A stretch of 64,000 bases of DNA. Origin: Duganella callida (GTDB taxonomy: Bacteria; Pseudomonadota; Gammaproteobacteria; Burkholderiales; Burkholderiaceae_D). Both the position numbers and the translations under genes were made by a program. Under the pieces are notes generated by a model, which was given only the letters and a program-made list of their open reading frames with translations, searched no databases and had not been told where the DNA came from. The DNA lies in assembly GCF_004614165.1 (NCBI RefSeq), contig NZ_SPVG01000185.1, positions 16,334-80,333 of the forward strand, read 5' to 3'. Positions 17,026 to 25,613 of this stretch are shown one piece after another (the first letter of the stretch is position 1; each line of letters opens with the position of its first letter).

Positions 17026-17427
17026 TTACTTGGCCAGTGGCAGGCCGGCTTTTTGCCATGCGGCAATGCCGCCTTCCAGATTGACCACGTCGCCGAAGCC
17101 GGCCTTGGCCAGTTTGGCGGCGGCGGCCGAAGCGCGGGCGCCGGTCTTGCATACCACGATGACACTCTGATTCTTGAACTTATTCAGTTCGCTAATTCGC
17201 TTATCGAGGTCGGCCAGAGGAATGTTGCGGGCTTCCGGCAGGTGGCCTTCGGCGAATTCCTTGGCGTCGCGCACGTCCAGCACCGTCGCCTTGCCGCGGT
17301 TGATCAGCATGGTGACGTCCTGCGGGCTGCCGCGTTTGCCGCGCTGGGTCAGCGACGGCCACAGCAGCGCACCGCCCGAAACCAGCACGATGGCAATCAA
17401 GAAAATATTGTCAATGAAGAATTTCAC
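17026..17427 (-). CDS. Membrane-anchored rhodanese-like protein
   Basis: 133 residues. An N-terminal membrane helix (MKFFIDNIFLIAIVLVSGGA) precedes a single rhodanese domain with the active-site loop VVCKTGARASAA; the catalytic Cys is at about 104. Likely a sulfurtransferase or sulfane-sulfur carrier at the membrane; the substrate is unknown. First gene of the leftward set that continues with grxC and secB. It is divergent from gpmA. Confidence 0.9.
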   Translation of the reverse strand: MKFFIDNIFLIAIVLVSGGALLWPSLTQRGKRGSPQDVTMLINRGKATVLDVRDAKEFAEGHLPEARNIPLADLDKRISELNKFKNQSVIVVCKTGARASAAAAKLAKAGFGDVVNLEGGIAAWQKAGLPLAK

Positions 17428-17527
17428 AGGATTCCAATGGTTGAACTTAATCTGCGCATTATAAAATAGAAGCTGTAAGCGTACTCAAAGCACCGGTTTT
17501 CCAACTTTTCCTGAAAAGATAGTCCTC

Positions 17528-18274
17528 ATGTACAAAATCGTTTTCATGCGCCACGGCGAATCCACCTGGAACCTGTCGAACCGTTTCACCGGCTGGACCG
17601 ACGTCGATCTGACCGAAAAGGGCATCAATGAAGCCAAGCAGGCCGGCAAGCTGCTGAAGGAAGGCGGCTACACCTTCGACCTGGCGTACACCTCGGTGCT
17701 GAAGCGCGCCGTGCGCACGCTGTGGCTGGCGCTGGACGAGATGGACATGATGTATCTGCCGATCAAGAACGACTGGCGCCTGAACGAGCGTCACTACGGC
17801 GCCCTGCAGGGCCTGGACAAGGCCGAGACCGCCGCCAAGTACGGCGACCAGCAAGTGCTGGTCTGGCGCCGCAGCTACGACACGCCGCCGCCGGCGCTGG
17901 AGCCGACCGACGACCGCGCCTCGTTCAACGATCCGCGTTACGCCGGCCTGCGCAAAGAACAGATCCCGCTGACCGAGTGCCTGAAAGACACCGTGGCACG
18001 CGTGGTGCCGGCCTGGGACGAGGAGATCGCCCCGGCCATCCGCGCCGGCAAGAAGATCATCATCTCGGCCCACGGCAACAGCCTGCGCGCGCTGATCAAG
18101 ATGCTGGACGGCATCAGCGACGACGACATCGTCGGTCTGAACATTCCGAACGGCACCCCGCTGGTGTACGAGCTGGACGAGAACCTGAAGCCGATCCGCC
18201 ACTACTACCTGGGCGACGCCGACGCCATCGCCGCCGCCCAGGCCGCCGTGGCCAACCAGGGCAAGGCCAAGTAA
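17528..18274 (+). CDS. gpmA: 2,3-bisphosphoglycerate-dependent phosphoglycerate mutase
   Basis: 248 residues, full length. The phospho-histidine motif is [10 protein letters not shown] near the start; [15 protein letters not shown] and the second catalytic histidine in [14 protein letters not shown] are present. The enzyme interconverts 3- and 2-phosphoglycerate in glycolysis and gluconeogenesis. The envC-type gene follows after 1 bp, a linkage (gpmA-envC-ctpA) common in proteobacteria. Confidence 0.97.
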   Translation: MYKIVFMRHGESTWNLSNRFTGWTDVDLTEKGINEAKQAGKLLKEGGYTFDLAYTSVLKRAVRTLWLALDEMDMMYLPIKNDWRLNERHYGALQGLDKAETAAKYGDQQVLVWRRSYDTPPPALEPTDDRASFNDPRYAGLRKEQIPLTECLKDTVARVVPAWDEEIAPAIRAGKKIIISAHGNSLRALIKMLDGISDDDIVGLNIPNGTPLVYELDENLKPIRHYYLGDADAIAAAQAAVANQGKAK

Positions 18275-18275
18275 T

Positions 18276-19751
18276 TTGTCGCGATCTTCGTACCGCCGCG
18301 TGGCAGCGCTGCTGCTGATGTTGTCGCTGGGCGCGCAGGCCGCTCCCTTCGCCAGGGTGACTGAGCGCAGCAAACAGAAAGCTGCCGCCGAGGCCGAGCG
18401 CGCCGGCCTGCAGCAAAAGCTGAGCGCGCTCAAAAAGGACATCAGCAAGACCGAAAGCGCCAAGGATGACGCGGCCGATACCCTGGCCGAGTCGGAAGAG
18501 GCGATTTCGGACGCCAACCGCGCGCTGCGCGACCTGCAGCAGGAGCAGGCCGACACCAACGTCAAGCTGCAGCAGCTGTCGTCCGAGCACGACCGGCTGG
18601 CGGCCACGGTCGCCCAGCAGAAACAGCAGCTGGCCAAGCTGCTGCGCGAGCAGTACGTGGCCGGCAACGAAGACCGCATCAAGCTGCTGCTGTCCGGCGA
18701 CAATCCCAACCGCATCAACCGCGATCTGCAAATGCTGGCCTATGTGTCGCAGGCCCAGGCGCGGCTGCTGGAAGCGCTGCGCGGCAATCTCAAGGCCGTC
18801 GAGGTCAACCAGGAGCAGGCGCAGAACGCCAAGGACGAGCTGACGGAAATCGCCGACGAGCAGCTGCAACAGAAAGCCAGACTGGAACAGGAAAAGGCCC
18901 GCCGCGCCGCGCTGCTGGCCAATCTGTCCAGGAAGCTGGTGGCGCAGCGCAAGGAAGCCGGCAGCCTGGAGCGAGACGAACAGCGCATCACCGGCCTGGT
19001 CGACAAGCTCAACAAGCTGATCGCCGAGCAGGCCGCCGCCGCCGCGGCCGAGAAGAAACGCCAGGAACAGCTGGCCGCCGCGCGCGCCGCCAAGGCCAAG
19101 GCCGAGGCGGAAGCGCGCGCGCTGGCCAAGGCCAAAGCGGCCGAAGCCGAGCGCCAGCGCCTGGCCGCGGCCAAGGCCAACCACGGCAAGTCCGGCACCA
19201 TCAAGCCGGCCGCGCCGGCGCCGAATCCGGCCGACGCCATCGACAACGACGAGCCGCCGAAAGTGGCGGCCGTGAAGCCGGCCCCGGTTCCGCAGGAGGA
19301 ATCGCCGCCGCCGGCCAAGGCGGCCGACATCGCGCTGGCGCCCGCCGCGCCGGCCGGCGCCTTCGCCAGCCTGAAAGGGCAGCTGCGCGCGCCGGTCGCC
19401 GGCAAGGTGATGGCGAAGTTCGGCACCAAGCGCGGCGACGGTCCCAGCTGGAAGGGCGTGTTCATCCGCGCCGCCGAGGGCACCGACATCCACGCCATCG
19501 CCGCCGGCCGCGTGGTGTTTGCCGAGTGGCTGCGCGGCTTCGGCAACCTGATCATCGTCGATCACGGCGGCCAGTACATGAGCATTTATGGCAATAACCA
19601 GTCGCTGCTCAAACGGGCCGGCGACATCGTCAAGCCCGGCGACGCCATCGCCAGCGCCGGCAACAGCGGCGGCAACGAGGAATCGGGGCTATACTTTGAA
19701 CTTCGCCATCAGGGCGCGCCATTCGACCCCTCCGGGTGGGTCAAGTTTTAA
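18276..19751 (+). CDS. envC: EnvC-type murein hydrolase activator
   Basis: 491 residues if the TTG at 18276 is used; a GTG at 18300 would also leave a signal peptide (VAALLLMLSLGAQA). A long coiled coil occupies about 30-270, an Ala/Pro linker follows, and a LytM/M23 domain ends the protein (WKGVFIRAAEGTDIHAIAAG to LYFELRHQG). The zinc ligands of active M23 peptidases are not in place (no H-x-H), as in E. coli EnvC, which activates amidases at the division septum rather than cleaving peptidoglycan itself. Coupled to gpmA and ctpA. Confidence 0.88.
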   Translation: MSRSSYRRVAALLLMLSLGAQAAPFARVTERSKQKAAAEAERAGLQQKLSALKKDISKTESAKDDAADTLAESEEAISDANRALRDLQQEQADTNVKLQQLSSEHDRLAATVAQQKQQLAKLLREQYVAGNEDRIKLLLSGDNPNRINRDLQMLAYVSQAQARLLEALRGNLKAVEVNQEQAQNAKDELTEIADEQLQQKARLEQEKARRAALLANLSRKLVAQRKEAGSLERDEQRITGLVDKLNKLIAEQAAAAAAEKKRQEQLAAARAAKAKAEAEARALAKAKAAEAERQRLAAAKANHGKSGTIKPAAPAPNPADAIDNDEPPKVAAVKPAPVPQEESPPPAKAADIALAPAAPAGAFASLKGQLRAPVAGKVMAKFGTKRGDGPSWKGVFIRAAEGTDIHAIAAGRVVFAEWLRGFGNLIIVDHGGQYMSIYGNNQSLLKRAGDIVKPGDAIASAGNSGGNEESGLYFELRHQGAPFDPSGWVKF

Positions 19752-19765
19752 GGTCTGCGGAAAAT

Positions 19766-21259
19766 ATGGGCAACAAAGTCAAGAGCATCGGCCTGATCGG
19801 CCTCGGTATGGTGGCTGGTGTTGCCGCCTCCTTCCAGTTTTCCGCCATCGCGCAAAAGGTCGGCGGCGCGCCGCTGCCGCTGGAAGAACTGCGCCAGCTG
19901 TCCGACGTGTTCGGCCTGATCAAGTCGGACTACGTCGAAAACGTCGACGACAAGAAGCTGCTGACCGAAGCCATCTCCGGCATGGTCTCCTCGCTGGACC
20001 CGCATTCGGTCTACCTGGACAAGAAGGCGTTCCGCGAAATGCGCGAGACCGTGGCCGGCAGATTCGTCGGCATCGGCGTGGAAGTCGGCCTGGAAGACGG
20101 CTACATCAAGGTGGTGTCGCCGATCGAGGATACGCCGGCGTTCAAGGCCGGCATCAAGGCGGGCGACCTGATCACCCGCATCGACGGCACCCTGATCAAG
20201 GGCATGTCGCTCGACGAATCCGTGAAGAAGATGCGCGGCGAGCCGCACTCCAAGGTCAGCGTCACCATCAGCCGCAAGGACGAGGACAAACCGCTGGTGT
20301 TTAACATCACGCGCGAGGAAATCCGCGTGCAGAGCGTCAAGGCCAAGATCATCGAGCCGGGTTATGCGTGGGTGCGCATTTCGCAGTTCCAGGAGCCGAC
20401 CGTCGAGGACATGGCCAAAAAGATCACCGCGCTGTACCAGCAGGACCCGCACATCAAGGGTCTGGTGCTGGACCTGCGCAATGATCCGGGCGGCGTGGTC
20501 CCCGGCGCGATCGGCGTCTCGGCCGCCTTCCTGCCCAGGGATACGGTGATCGTCTCCACCAACGGCCAACTGCCGACTTCCAAGGAGACCTTCTACGGCC
20601 GCCAGGAATTCTACGCGCCGCGCGCCAAGAACGACCCGCTGGCCAAGCTGCCGGCCGCGCTGAAGGAGGTGCCGATGGTGGTGCTGGTGAATGCCGGTTC
20701 CGCTTCCGCATCGGAGATCGTGGCCGGCGCGCTGCAGGACTACAAGCGCGCCACCATCATGGGTGCGCAGACCTTCGGCAAAGGTTCGGTGCAGACCCTG
20801 CGCCAACTGACCGCCGATACAGCCGTCAAGCTGACCACCGCGCGCTACTACACGCCGAAGAACCGCGCCATCCAGGCACGCGGCATCACGCCGGATCTGC
20901 TGGTCGATGAAACGGCCGAAGGCGGCGACCTGGATCGTCTGCGCGTGCGCGAGGCCGACCTGCAGCGCCACCTGGGCAACGACAAGGACCCGGACGGCGA
21001 AGCCAAGGCCGCCGCGCGCGACGTGCTGGAAGACGAACAGCGCCTGGCCGCCGCCGCGAAGAAATCCAAGCCGGTCGAATTCGGCTCCAAAGAGGACTTC
21101 CAGTTGGCGCAGGCCATCAACCACTTCAAGGGCCTGCCGGTGCTGCTGTCCAAGGCGGAAGCCAAACCGGCCAGCGACGTCGGCGAAACCAAGTCGGATT
21201 CGCTGCCCAAGGCGGGCGACAAGCAACCCGCCTTGCAGCCGCCGGTGAAATCCAAATAA
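19766..21259 (+). CDS. C-terminal processing peptidase, S41 family
   Basis: 497 residues from the ATG at 19766. An N-terminal signal anchor (KSIGLIGLGMVAGVAASFQF), a PDZ domain (about 85-165) and an S41 protease domain are visible. The catalytic dyad is the serine in NAGSASASEIVAGAL and the lysine in QTFGKGSVQT. A Lys-rich, low-complexity C-terminal tail follows. CtpA/Prc-type proteases trim periplasmic proteins and regulate peptidoglycan hydrolases, which fits its place after envC. Confidence 0.92.
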   Translation: MGNKVKSIGLIGLGMVAGVAASFQFSAIAQKVGGAPLPLEELRQLSDVFGLIKSDYVENVDDKKLLTEAISGMVSSLDPHSVYLDKKAFREMRETVAGRFVGIGVEVGLEDGYIKVVSPIEDTPAFKAGIKAGDLITRIDGTLIKGMSLDESVKKMRGEPHSKVSVTISRKDEDKPLVFNITREEIRVQSVKAKIIEPGYAWVRISQFQEPTVEDMAKKITALYQQDPHIKGLVLDLRNDPGGVVPGAIGVSAAFLPRDTVIVSTNGQLPTSKETFYGRQEFYAPRAKNDPLAKLPAALKEVPMVVLVNAGSASASEIVAGALQDYKRATIMGAQTFGKGSVQTLRQLTADTAVKLTTARYYTPKNRAIQARGITPDLLVDETAEGGDLDRLRVREADLQRHLGNDKDPDGEAKAAARDVLEDEQRLAAAAKKSKPVEFGSKEDFQLAQAINHFKGLPVLLSKAEAKPASDVGETKSDSLPKAGDKQPALQPPVKSK

Positions 21260-21287
21260 CGGCCGGCGCCAGCCGCCGCACAGAGAG

Positions 21288-22049
21288 ATGAACGACTCCC
21301 AACTGCTGCGCTATTCGCGCCACATCCTGCTCGACGAAATCGGCATCGAAGGCCAGCAAAAGCTGCTGGACGCGCACGCGCTGGTGATCGGCGCCGGCGG
21401 CCTCGGTTCGCCGGCCGCCATGTTCCTGGCCTCGGCCGGCGTCGGCCGCATCACGCTGGTCGACGACGACCATGTCGACCTGACCAACCTGCAGCGCCAG
21501 ATCGCCCACAGCACCGAACGCGTGGGCCAGCCCAAGGCCGAATCGGCGCGCCGGACGCTATTGCAGATCAATCCGGAAATTGCCGTCACCGCGCTGGTCG
21601 AACGCGTCGACGATGCGCGCCTGGCCGCGCTGGTGGCGGACGCCGACGTGGTGCTCGACTGTACCGACAACTTCGCCACCCGGCACGCCGTCAACCGCGC
21701 CTGCGTGGCCGCCGGCAAGCCGCTGGTATCGGGCGCCGTGATCCGCTTCGATGGCCAGATCAGCGTGTTCGATCCGCGCGGCGGACAGCCCTGCTATTCC
21801 TGCCTGTTCCCGCAGGATCAGCAGTTCGAGGACGTGGCCTGTTCCACCATGGGCGTGTTCGCGCCGCTGGTGGGCGTGGTCGGCGCCATGCAGGCGGCCG
21901 AGGCGCTCAAGCTGCTGATGAGGATCGGCAAGCCGCTGGCCGGCCGGCTGATGATGCTGGACGGGCTGCACATGGAATGGACCACAATAGGCGTCGGCCG
22001 CAACGATGCGTGCCCGGTCTGCGCCGCCAAAACCAGGGAGAATAAATGA
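21288..22049 (+). CDS. ThiF/MoeB/HesA-family adenylyltransferase
   Basis: 253 residues. The ATP-binding Rossmann motif is VIGAGGLGSPAAMFLASAGV and the zinc Cys pairs are CYSCLFP and CPVC near the C-terminus. Conserved RQIAHST and DCTDNFATRHAVN are present. Enzymes of this family adenylate the C-terminus of MoaD or ThiS. Without a nearby ubiquitin-like partner I cannot choose between MoeB and ThiF. It overlaps the amidohydrolase gene by 4 bp (ATGA). Confidence 0.92.
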   Translation: MNDSQLLRYSRHILLDEIGIEGQQKLLDAHALVIGAGGLGSPAAMFLASAGVGRITLVDDDHVDLTNLQRQIAHSTERVGQPKAESARRTLLQINPEIAVTALVERVDDARLAALVADADVVLDCTDNFATRHAVNRACVAAGKPLVSGAVIRFDGQISVFDPRGGQPCYSCLFPQDQQFEDVACSTMGVFAPLVGVVGAMQAAEALKLLMRIGKPLAGRLMMLDGLHMEWTTIGVGRNDACPVCAAKTRENK

Positions 22050-24166
22050 AACGACTCGCCGTCTTGCCGCTGGCCTTGGCCATGGCCTTCAGCGCCCATG
22101 CCGCCAGCACCACCAGATATCTGATCATCTCGGAAAACGCCGGCAAGCAGATCGGCCAGCAGATCGTCGAGCATCGGGACGATGGCATGACCAAGGTAAG
22201 CTTTACCTACAAGGACAATGGCCGCGGTCCGGAATTGACCGAGCAGTTCCGCCTGGGCGCGGACGGCACCATGACCGAATATGCGGTCAAGGGCAATTCC
22301 ACCTTCGGCGCGGTGGTCGACGAGCGCTTCACACGCAGGGGCGATCACGCCGAGTGGAAGTCCACCAGCGAGCAGGGCGAGAAGATCGTCAGCGGTGCGG
22401 CCGCCTATCTGCCGCTGAACAGCTCTTTTGAAGTGCAGTCGGTGGCGATTGCCGCGCTGTCCAAAGCGGCCGACGGCAAGCTGGCGCTGCTGCCATCGGG
22501 CACGCTGTCGCAGAGCGAACTGGATAAAGTCGAAGTCGCCGGCCCGAATGGTCAGAAGCAGACCGTGCGCCTGCTGGCGCAGACCGGCGTCGGCCTGTCG
22601 CCATCGTTTTACTGGGCCACCGAAGGCGCCAACCCGCGCCTGTTCGGCGTGATCATCCCCGGCTTCGGCAATATGCTGGAAGAGGGCTGGCAACCGGCCG
22701 CCAAGCTGCTGGCCGAGCGCCAGAAAATCGCCGAGCAGAAGATGCTGACCGATGTCGCCAACCGGCTGCAGCATCCGCTGAGCGGCCTGACGGTGGTGCG
22801 CAACGCGCGCATCTTCGACAGCGACAAGGCCACAGTCGGGCAGCCGTCCGACATCTACGTGCTGCGCGGCCGTATCACCGCCGTGCTGCCGGCCGGCGCG
22901 CCGGTGCGCGAGGCGGACAACACCATCGACGCCGCCGGCCGCATCGTGCTGCCTGGCCTGTTCGACCTGCACGGCCACGTGGACCGCTGGTCCGGCGCGC
23001 TGAACATGTCGGCCGGCGTCACCAGCGTGCGCGACATGGGCAACGACAATCACCAGCTGCAGGCCATGCTGGACGAAACCGCGGCCGGCAAGCTGCTGGC
23101 GCCACAGGTGGTGCCGGCCGGCTTCCTGGAAGGCGAGAGCCCTTTCAGCGCCAACAACGGCTTCGTCATCAAGGACCTGCAGGGCGCCAAGGACGCCATC
23201 GACTGGTACGCGGAGCGCGGCTACCCGCAACTGAAGATCTATAACTCCTTCCCGAAAGCGATCCTCAAGGACACCGTGGCCTATGCCCACAGCCGCGGCA
23301 TGCGCGTCTCCGGCCACATCCCGGCCGGCCTGCGCGCGCAGGAAGCGCTGGACGCCGGCTATGACGAGATCCAGCACATCAACCAGGTGATGCTGAACTT
23401 CCTGGCCAAGCCGGACACCGAAACCCGCAATCTGAACCGCTTCGTGCTGCCGGCCGAAAAAGTGGCGGACCTGGATTTCAACTCCAAACCGGTCAAAGAC
23501 TTCGTCGCCTACCTGGCGAAAAAGCAGATTTCCATCGACCCGACCATGGCCACCTTCGCCTTCCTCAAGCAGCGCGATGGCGACATCAACGAGCCATACG
23601 CCTCGGTGGCGTCGCACATGCCGCCGGACGTGGCGCGCGGCTTCGCAGTCGGCACCATGAAGATCGACGGCGATGCGCAGCTCAAGCGTTACGAGAAGTC
23701 CTACGCCAAGATGGTGCAGTTCGTCGGCATCATGTACAAGGCGGGCGTGCCGATCGTCGCCGGCACCGACGATATTCCCGGCTTCACCCTGCATTCCGAG
23801 CTGGCGCTGCTGGTCAAGGCCGGCCTGACGCCGGCCCAGGCGCTGCAGGTCGCCACCCGCAACGGCGCGCGCTACACCCGCACCAGCAATGAGCGCGGCA
23901 GCATCGTGCCGGGCAAGCTGGCCGATATCGTGCTGGTGGACGGCGACCCCACCAAGCACATCGAGGACGTGCGCAAGGTATCGGCCGTGATCACGCGCGG
24001 CTACGTGATTTATCCGTCTGAGATCGATGCCACGCTGGGCATCGCGCCGTTCGTGACGGCCGCGCCGCAAGTAATTAAAACCTCAACGCCGGTGGCGGGT
24101 ATCTACGGCGGCAGCAACGACGGTGCCCGCGCCCGCATTGACACGACGGCACGAAAACGCGATTGA
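22046..24166 (+). CDS. Exported amidohydrolase-family protein
   Basis: 706 residues. A signal peptide (MKRLAVLPLALAMAFSAHAA) is followed by a ~230-residue N-terminal domain and an amidohydrolase TIM barrel. Metal-site residues are visible: FDLHGHVDRW (HxH), VSGHIPAG, IQHINQV and the aspartate in VAGTDDIPG. The C-terminal MGKLADIVLVDGDP-type segment is present as GKLADIVLVDGDPTKHIEDV. Related proteins are imidazolonepropionase-like or prolidase-like; the substrate is unknown. Its ATG overlaps the preceding stop. The gsp pseudopilin genes start 132 bp downstream. Confidence 0.88.
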   Translation: MKRLAVLPLALAMAFSAHAASTTRYLIISENAGKQIGQQIVEHRDDGMTKVSFTYKDNGRGPELTEQFRLGADGTMTEYAVKGNSTFGAVVDERFTRRGDHAEWKSTSEQGEKIVSGAAAYLPLNSSFEVQSVAIAALSKAADGKLALLPSGTLSQSELDKVEVAGPNGQKQTVRLLAQTGVGLSPSFYWATEGANPRLFGVIIPGFGNMLEEGWQPAAKLLAERQKIAEQKMLTDVANRLQHPLSGLTVVRNARIFDSDKATVGQPSDIYVLRGRITAVLPAGAPVREADNTIDAAGRIVLPGLFDLHGHVDRWSGALNMSAGVTSVRDMGNDNHQLQAMLDETAAGKLLAPQVVPAGFLEGESPFSANNGFVIKDLQGAKDAIDWYAERGYPQLKIYNSFPKAILKDTVAYAHSRGMRVSGHIPAGLRAQEALDAGYDEIQHINQVMLNFLAKPDTETRNLNRFVLPAEKVADLDFNSKPVKDFVAYLAKKQISIDPTMATFAFLKQRDGDINEPYASVASHMPPDVARGFAVGTMKIDGDAQLKRYEKSYAKMVQFVGIMYKAGVPIVAGTDDIPGFTLHSELALLVKAGLTPAQALQVATRNGARYTRTSNERGSIVPGKLADIVLVDGDPTKHIEDVRKVSAVITRGYVIYPSEIDATLGIAPFVTAAPQVIKTSTPVAGIYGGSNDGARARIDTTARKRD

Positions 24167-24298
24167 AGGGTAAGTCCTTGTAAAGAAACGGTCATATTAA
24201 GAGCCCTTTAAGCGCCAAAGCCGATAAATCACGGTCAAAAGTCGCCTTGGCCGTGATTCCGCCTTATACTCTGCACTCTTTTTATCAGTTGCCAAATT

Positions 24299-24742
24299 AT
24301 GAAAAAGCTTTCCCTCCGCACGCGCGTACAACGCGGCTTCACCCTGATCGAAATCATGGTGGTGGTGGTGATCATGGGCGTGCTGGCCGCACTGGTCGTG
24401 CCCAAGCTGCTGAGCCGCACCGGCGAATCGAAGATCGCCGCCGCCAAGGTCGATATCGCCACCATCATGCAGGCGCTGAAGCTGTACAAGCTGGATAACC
24501 AGCGTTACCCGACCACCGAGCAGGGCCTGCAGGCGCTGCTGGAAAAGCCGACCGCCGGCCCGGCCGCCAATGGCTGGAAAGCGGGCGGTTATCTGGAGAA
24601 GATGCCGAAAGACCCATGGGGCAACCCGTATCAATACCTGTATCCGGGCGTGAAGGGTGAACTCGACGTGTTCTCCTACGGCGCCGACGGCCAGCCGGGC
24701 GGCACCGGCGACGATGCCGACATCGGTTCCTGGGAAAACTGA
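24299..24742 (+). CDS. gspG: Type II secretion major pseudopilin GspG
   Basis: 147 residues. The prepilin leader ends RGFTLIEIMVVVVIMG, cleaved before F; the conserved E at +5 is present. The globular domain has TTEQGLQALLEKP, GYLEKMPKDPWGNPYQYLYPG and the calcium-site region GADGQPGGTGDDADIGSW. It forms the pseudopilus shaft that pushes substrates through the GspD secretin. First of a G-H-I-J run; the ATPase and secretin genes are not in the window. Confidence 0.96.
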   Translation: MKKLSLRTRVQRGFTLIEIMVVVVIMGVLAALVVPKLLSRTGESKIAAAKVDIATIMQALKLYKLDNQRYPTTEQGLQALLEKPTAGPAANGWKAGGYLEKMPKDPWGNPYQYLYPGVKGELDVFSYGADGQPGGTGDDADIGSWEN

Positions 24743-24762
24743 TCGACAAGGAAGCGGCAATC

Positions 24763-25233
24763 ATGGACACCGGCCAGCGTGGCTTCACGCTGATCGAACT
24801 ACTGGTGGTGATGGTCATCCTGGGCATCACACTGGGGCTGGTGTCGCTCAACGCCATGCCGGGACAGAAGCAGGCCATGCAGCAGGATGCGCAGCGCATC
24901 GCCCTGCTGCTGCAGCTGGCGCGCGACGAGGCGATCGTGCGCAACCGCCAGATCGCCTTTGAAGCCGGCAGCGACAGCTATCACTTCCTGGTCCGTAACG
25001 ACAACAAGCAGTGGGAAACGCTGACCGGCGACGACATGCTGCGCGAGCGCGAATTCAAGCAAGGCCCGGTGACGCTGATGCTGGACCCGCCGCCGGCGCT
25101 GCCGGACGCCACGCTGCGCATCGTCTTCGGCCGCGAGCCGGTCGACAAACCCTTTGCCCTGACCCTGGCCGGCAGCGACGGCAGCAGCGTCATCATCCGC
25201 GCCGACGGCATCGGCCATTTCACGGTGGATTGA
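24763..25233 (+). CDS. gspH: Type II secretion minor pseudopilin GspH
   Basis: 156 residues. Prepilin motif QRGFTLIELLVVMVILGITL followed by a GspH beta-rich domain (QKQAMQQDAQRIALLLQLAR, AFEAGSDSYHFLV, LRIVFGREPVD). The minor pseudopilin caps the growing pseudopilus together with I, J and K. It follows gspG by 20 bp and precedes gspI by 2 bp. Confidence 0.93.
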   Translation: MDTGQRGFTLIELLVVMVILGITLGLVSLNAMPGQKQAMQQDAQRIALLLQLARDEAIVRNRQIAFEAGSDSYHFLVRNDNKQWETLTGDDMLREREFKQGPVTLMLDPPPALPDATLRIVFGREPVDKPFALTLAGSDGSSVIIRADGIGHFTVD

Positions 25234-25235
25234 AG

Positions 25236-25613
25236 ATGCGGCCATCGTTCAAATCGTCGCGCGGTTTCACGCTGCTGGAGGTGCTGGTGGCGCTGGTCAT
25301 CGTCGGCACCGCGCTGGGCGCCTCGCTGCGCGCGGTCGGCAGCCTGACCGCCAACAGCGACGGCCTGCGCGCCAACATGATGGCCACCTGGTCGGCCGAG
25401 AACCGGCTGGTGCAGATGCGGCTCTCGCGCGTGTTCCCGCCGGTCGGCAAGACCACCTACGAATGCCCGCAGGGCGACATGCAGCTGATGTGCGAGGAAG
25501 AAGTCATCCCCAGCCCCAATCCGCGCTTCCGCCGCGTGGAGGTGAGTGTGTATGCAGCGGACCATCCGGAACGGCGCATCATCAAGCTGGTGCAACTGGT
25601 GCTGAACTCATGA
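25236..25613 (+). CDS. gspI: Type II secretion minor pseudopilin GspI
   Basis: 125 residues from the ATG at 25236, 2 bp after the gspH stop. Prepilin motif SRGFTLLEVLVALVIVGTAL; the globular part contains WSAENRLVQMRLSR and YECPQGDMQLMCEEE with two cysteines. It nucleates the pseudopilus tip with GspJ and GspK. Its stop overlaps the start of the gspJ fusion (ATGA). Confidence 0.93.
   Translation: MRPSFKSSRGFTLLEVLVALVIVGTALGASLRAVGSLTANSDGLRANMMATWSAENRLVQMRLSRVFPPVGKTTYECPQGDMQLMCEEEVIPSPNPRFRRVEVSVYAADHPERRIIKLVQLVLNS

Noticed and set aside
17428-17527. Promoter for gpmA from TTGAAC (17441) and AT-rich ATAAAAT
   Set aside because: Spacer lengths of 13-15 bp are too short for a confident call.
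21818-24070. A 750-codon antisense frame opposite the amidohydrolase
   Set aside because: The sense strand encodes a complete signal peptide and amidohydrolase motifs; the antisense product is His/Arg-rich low complexity.
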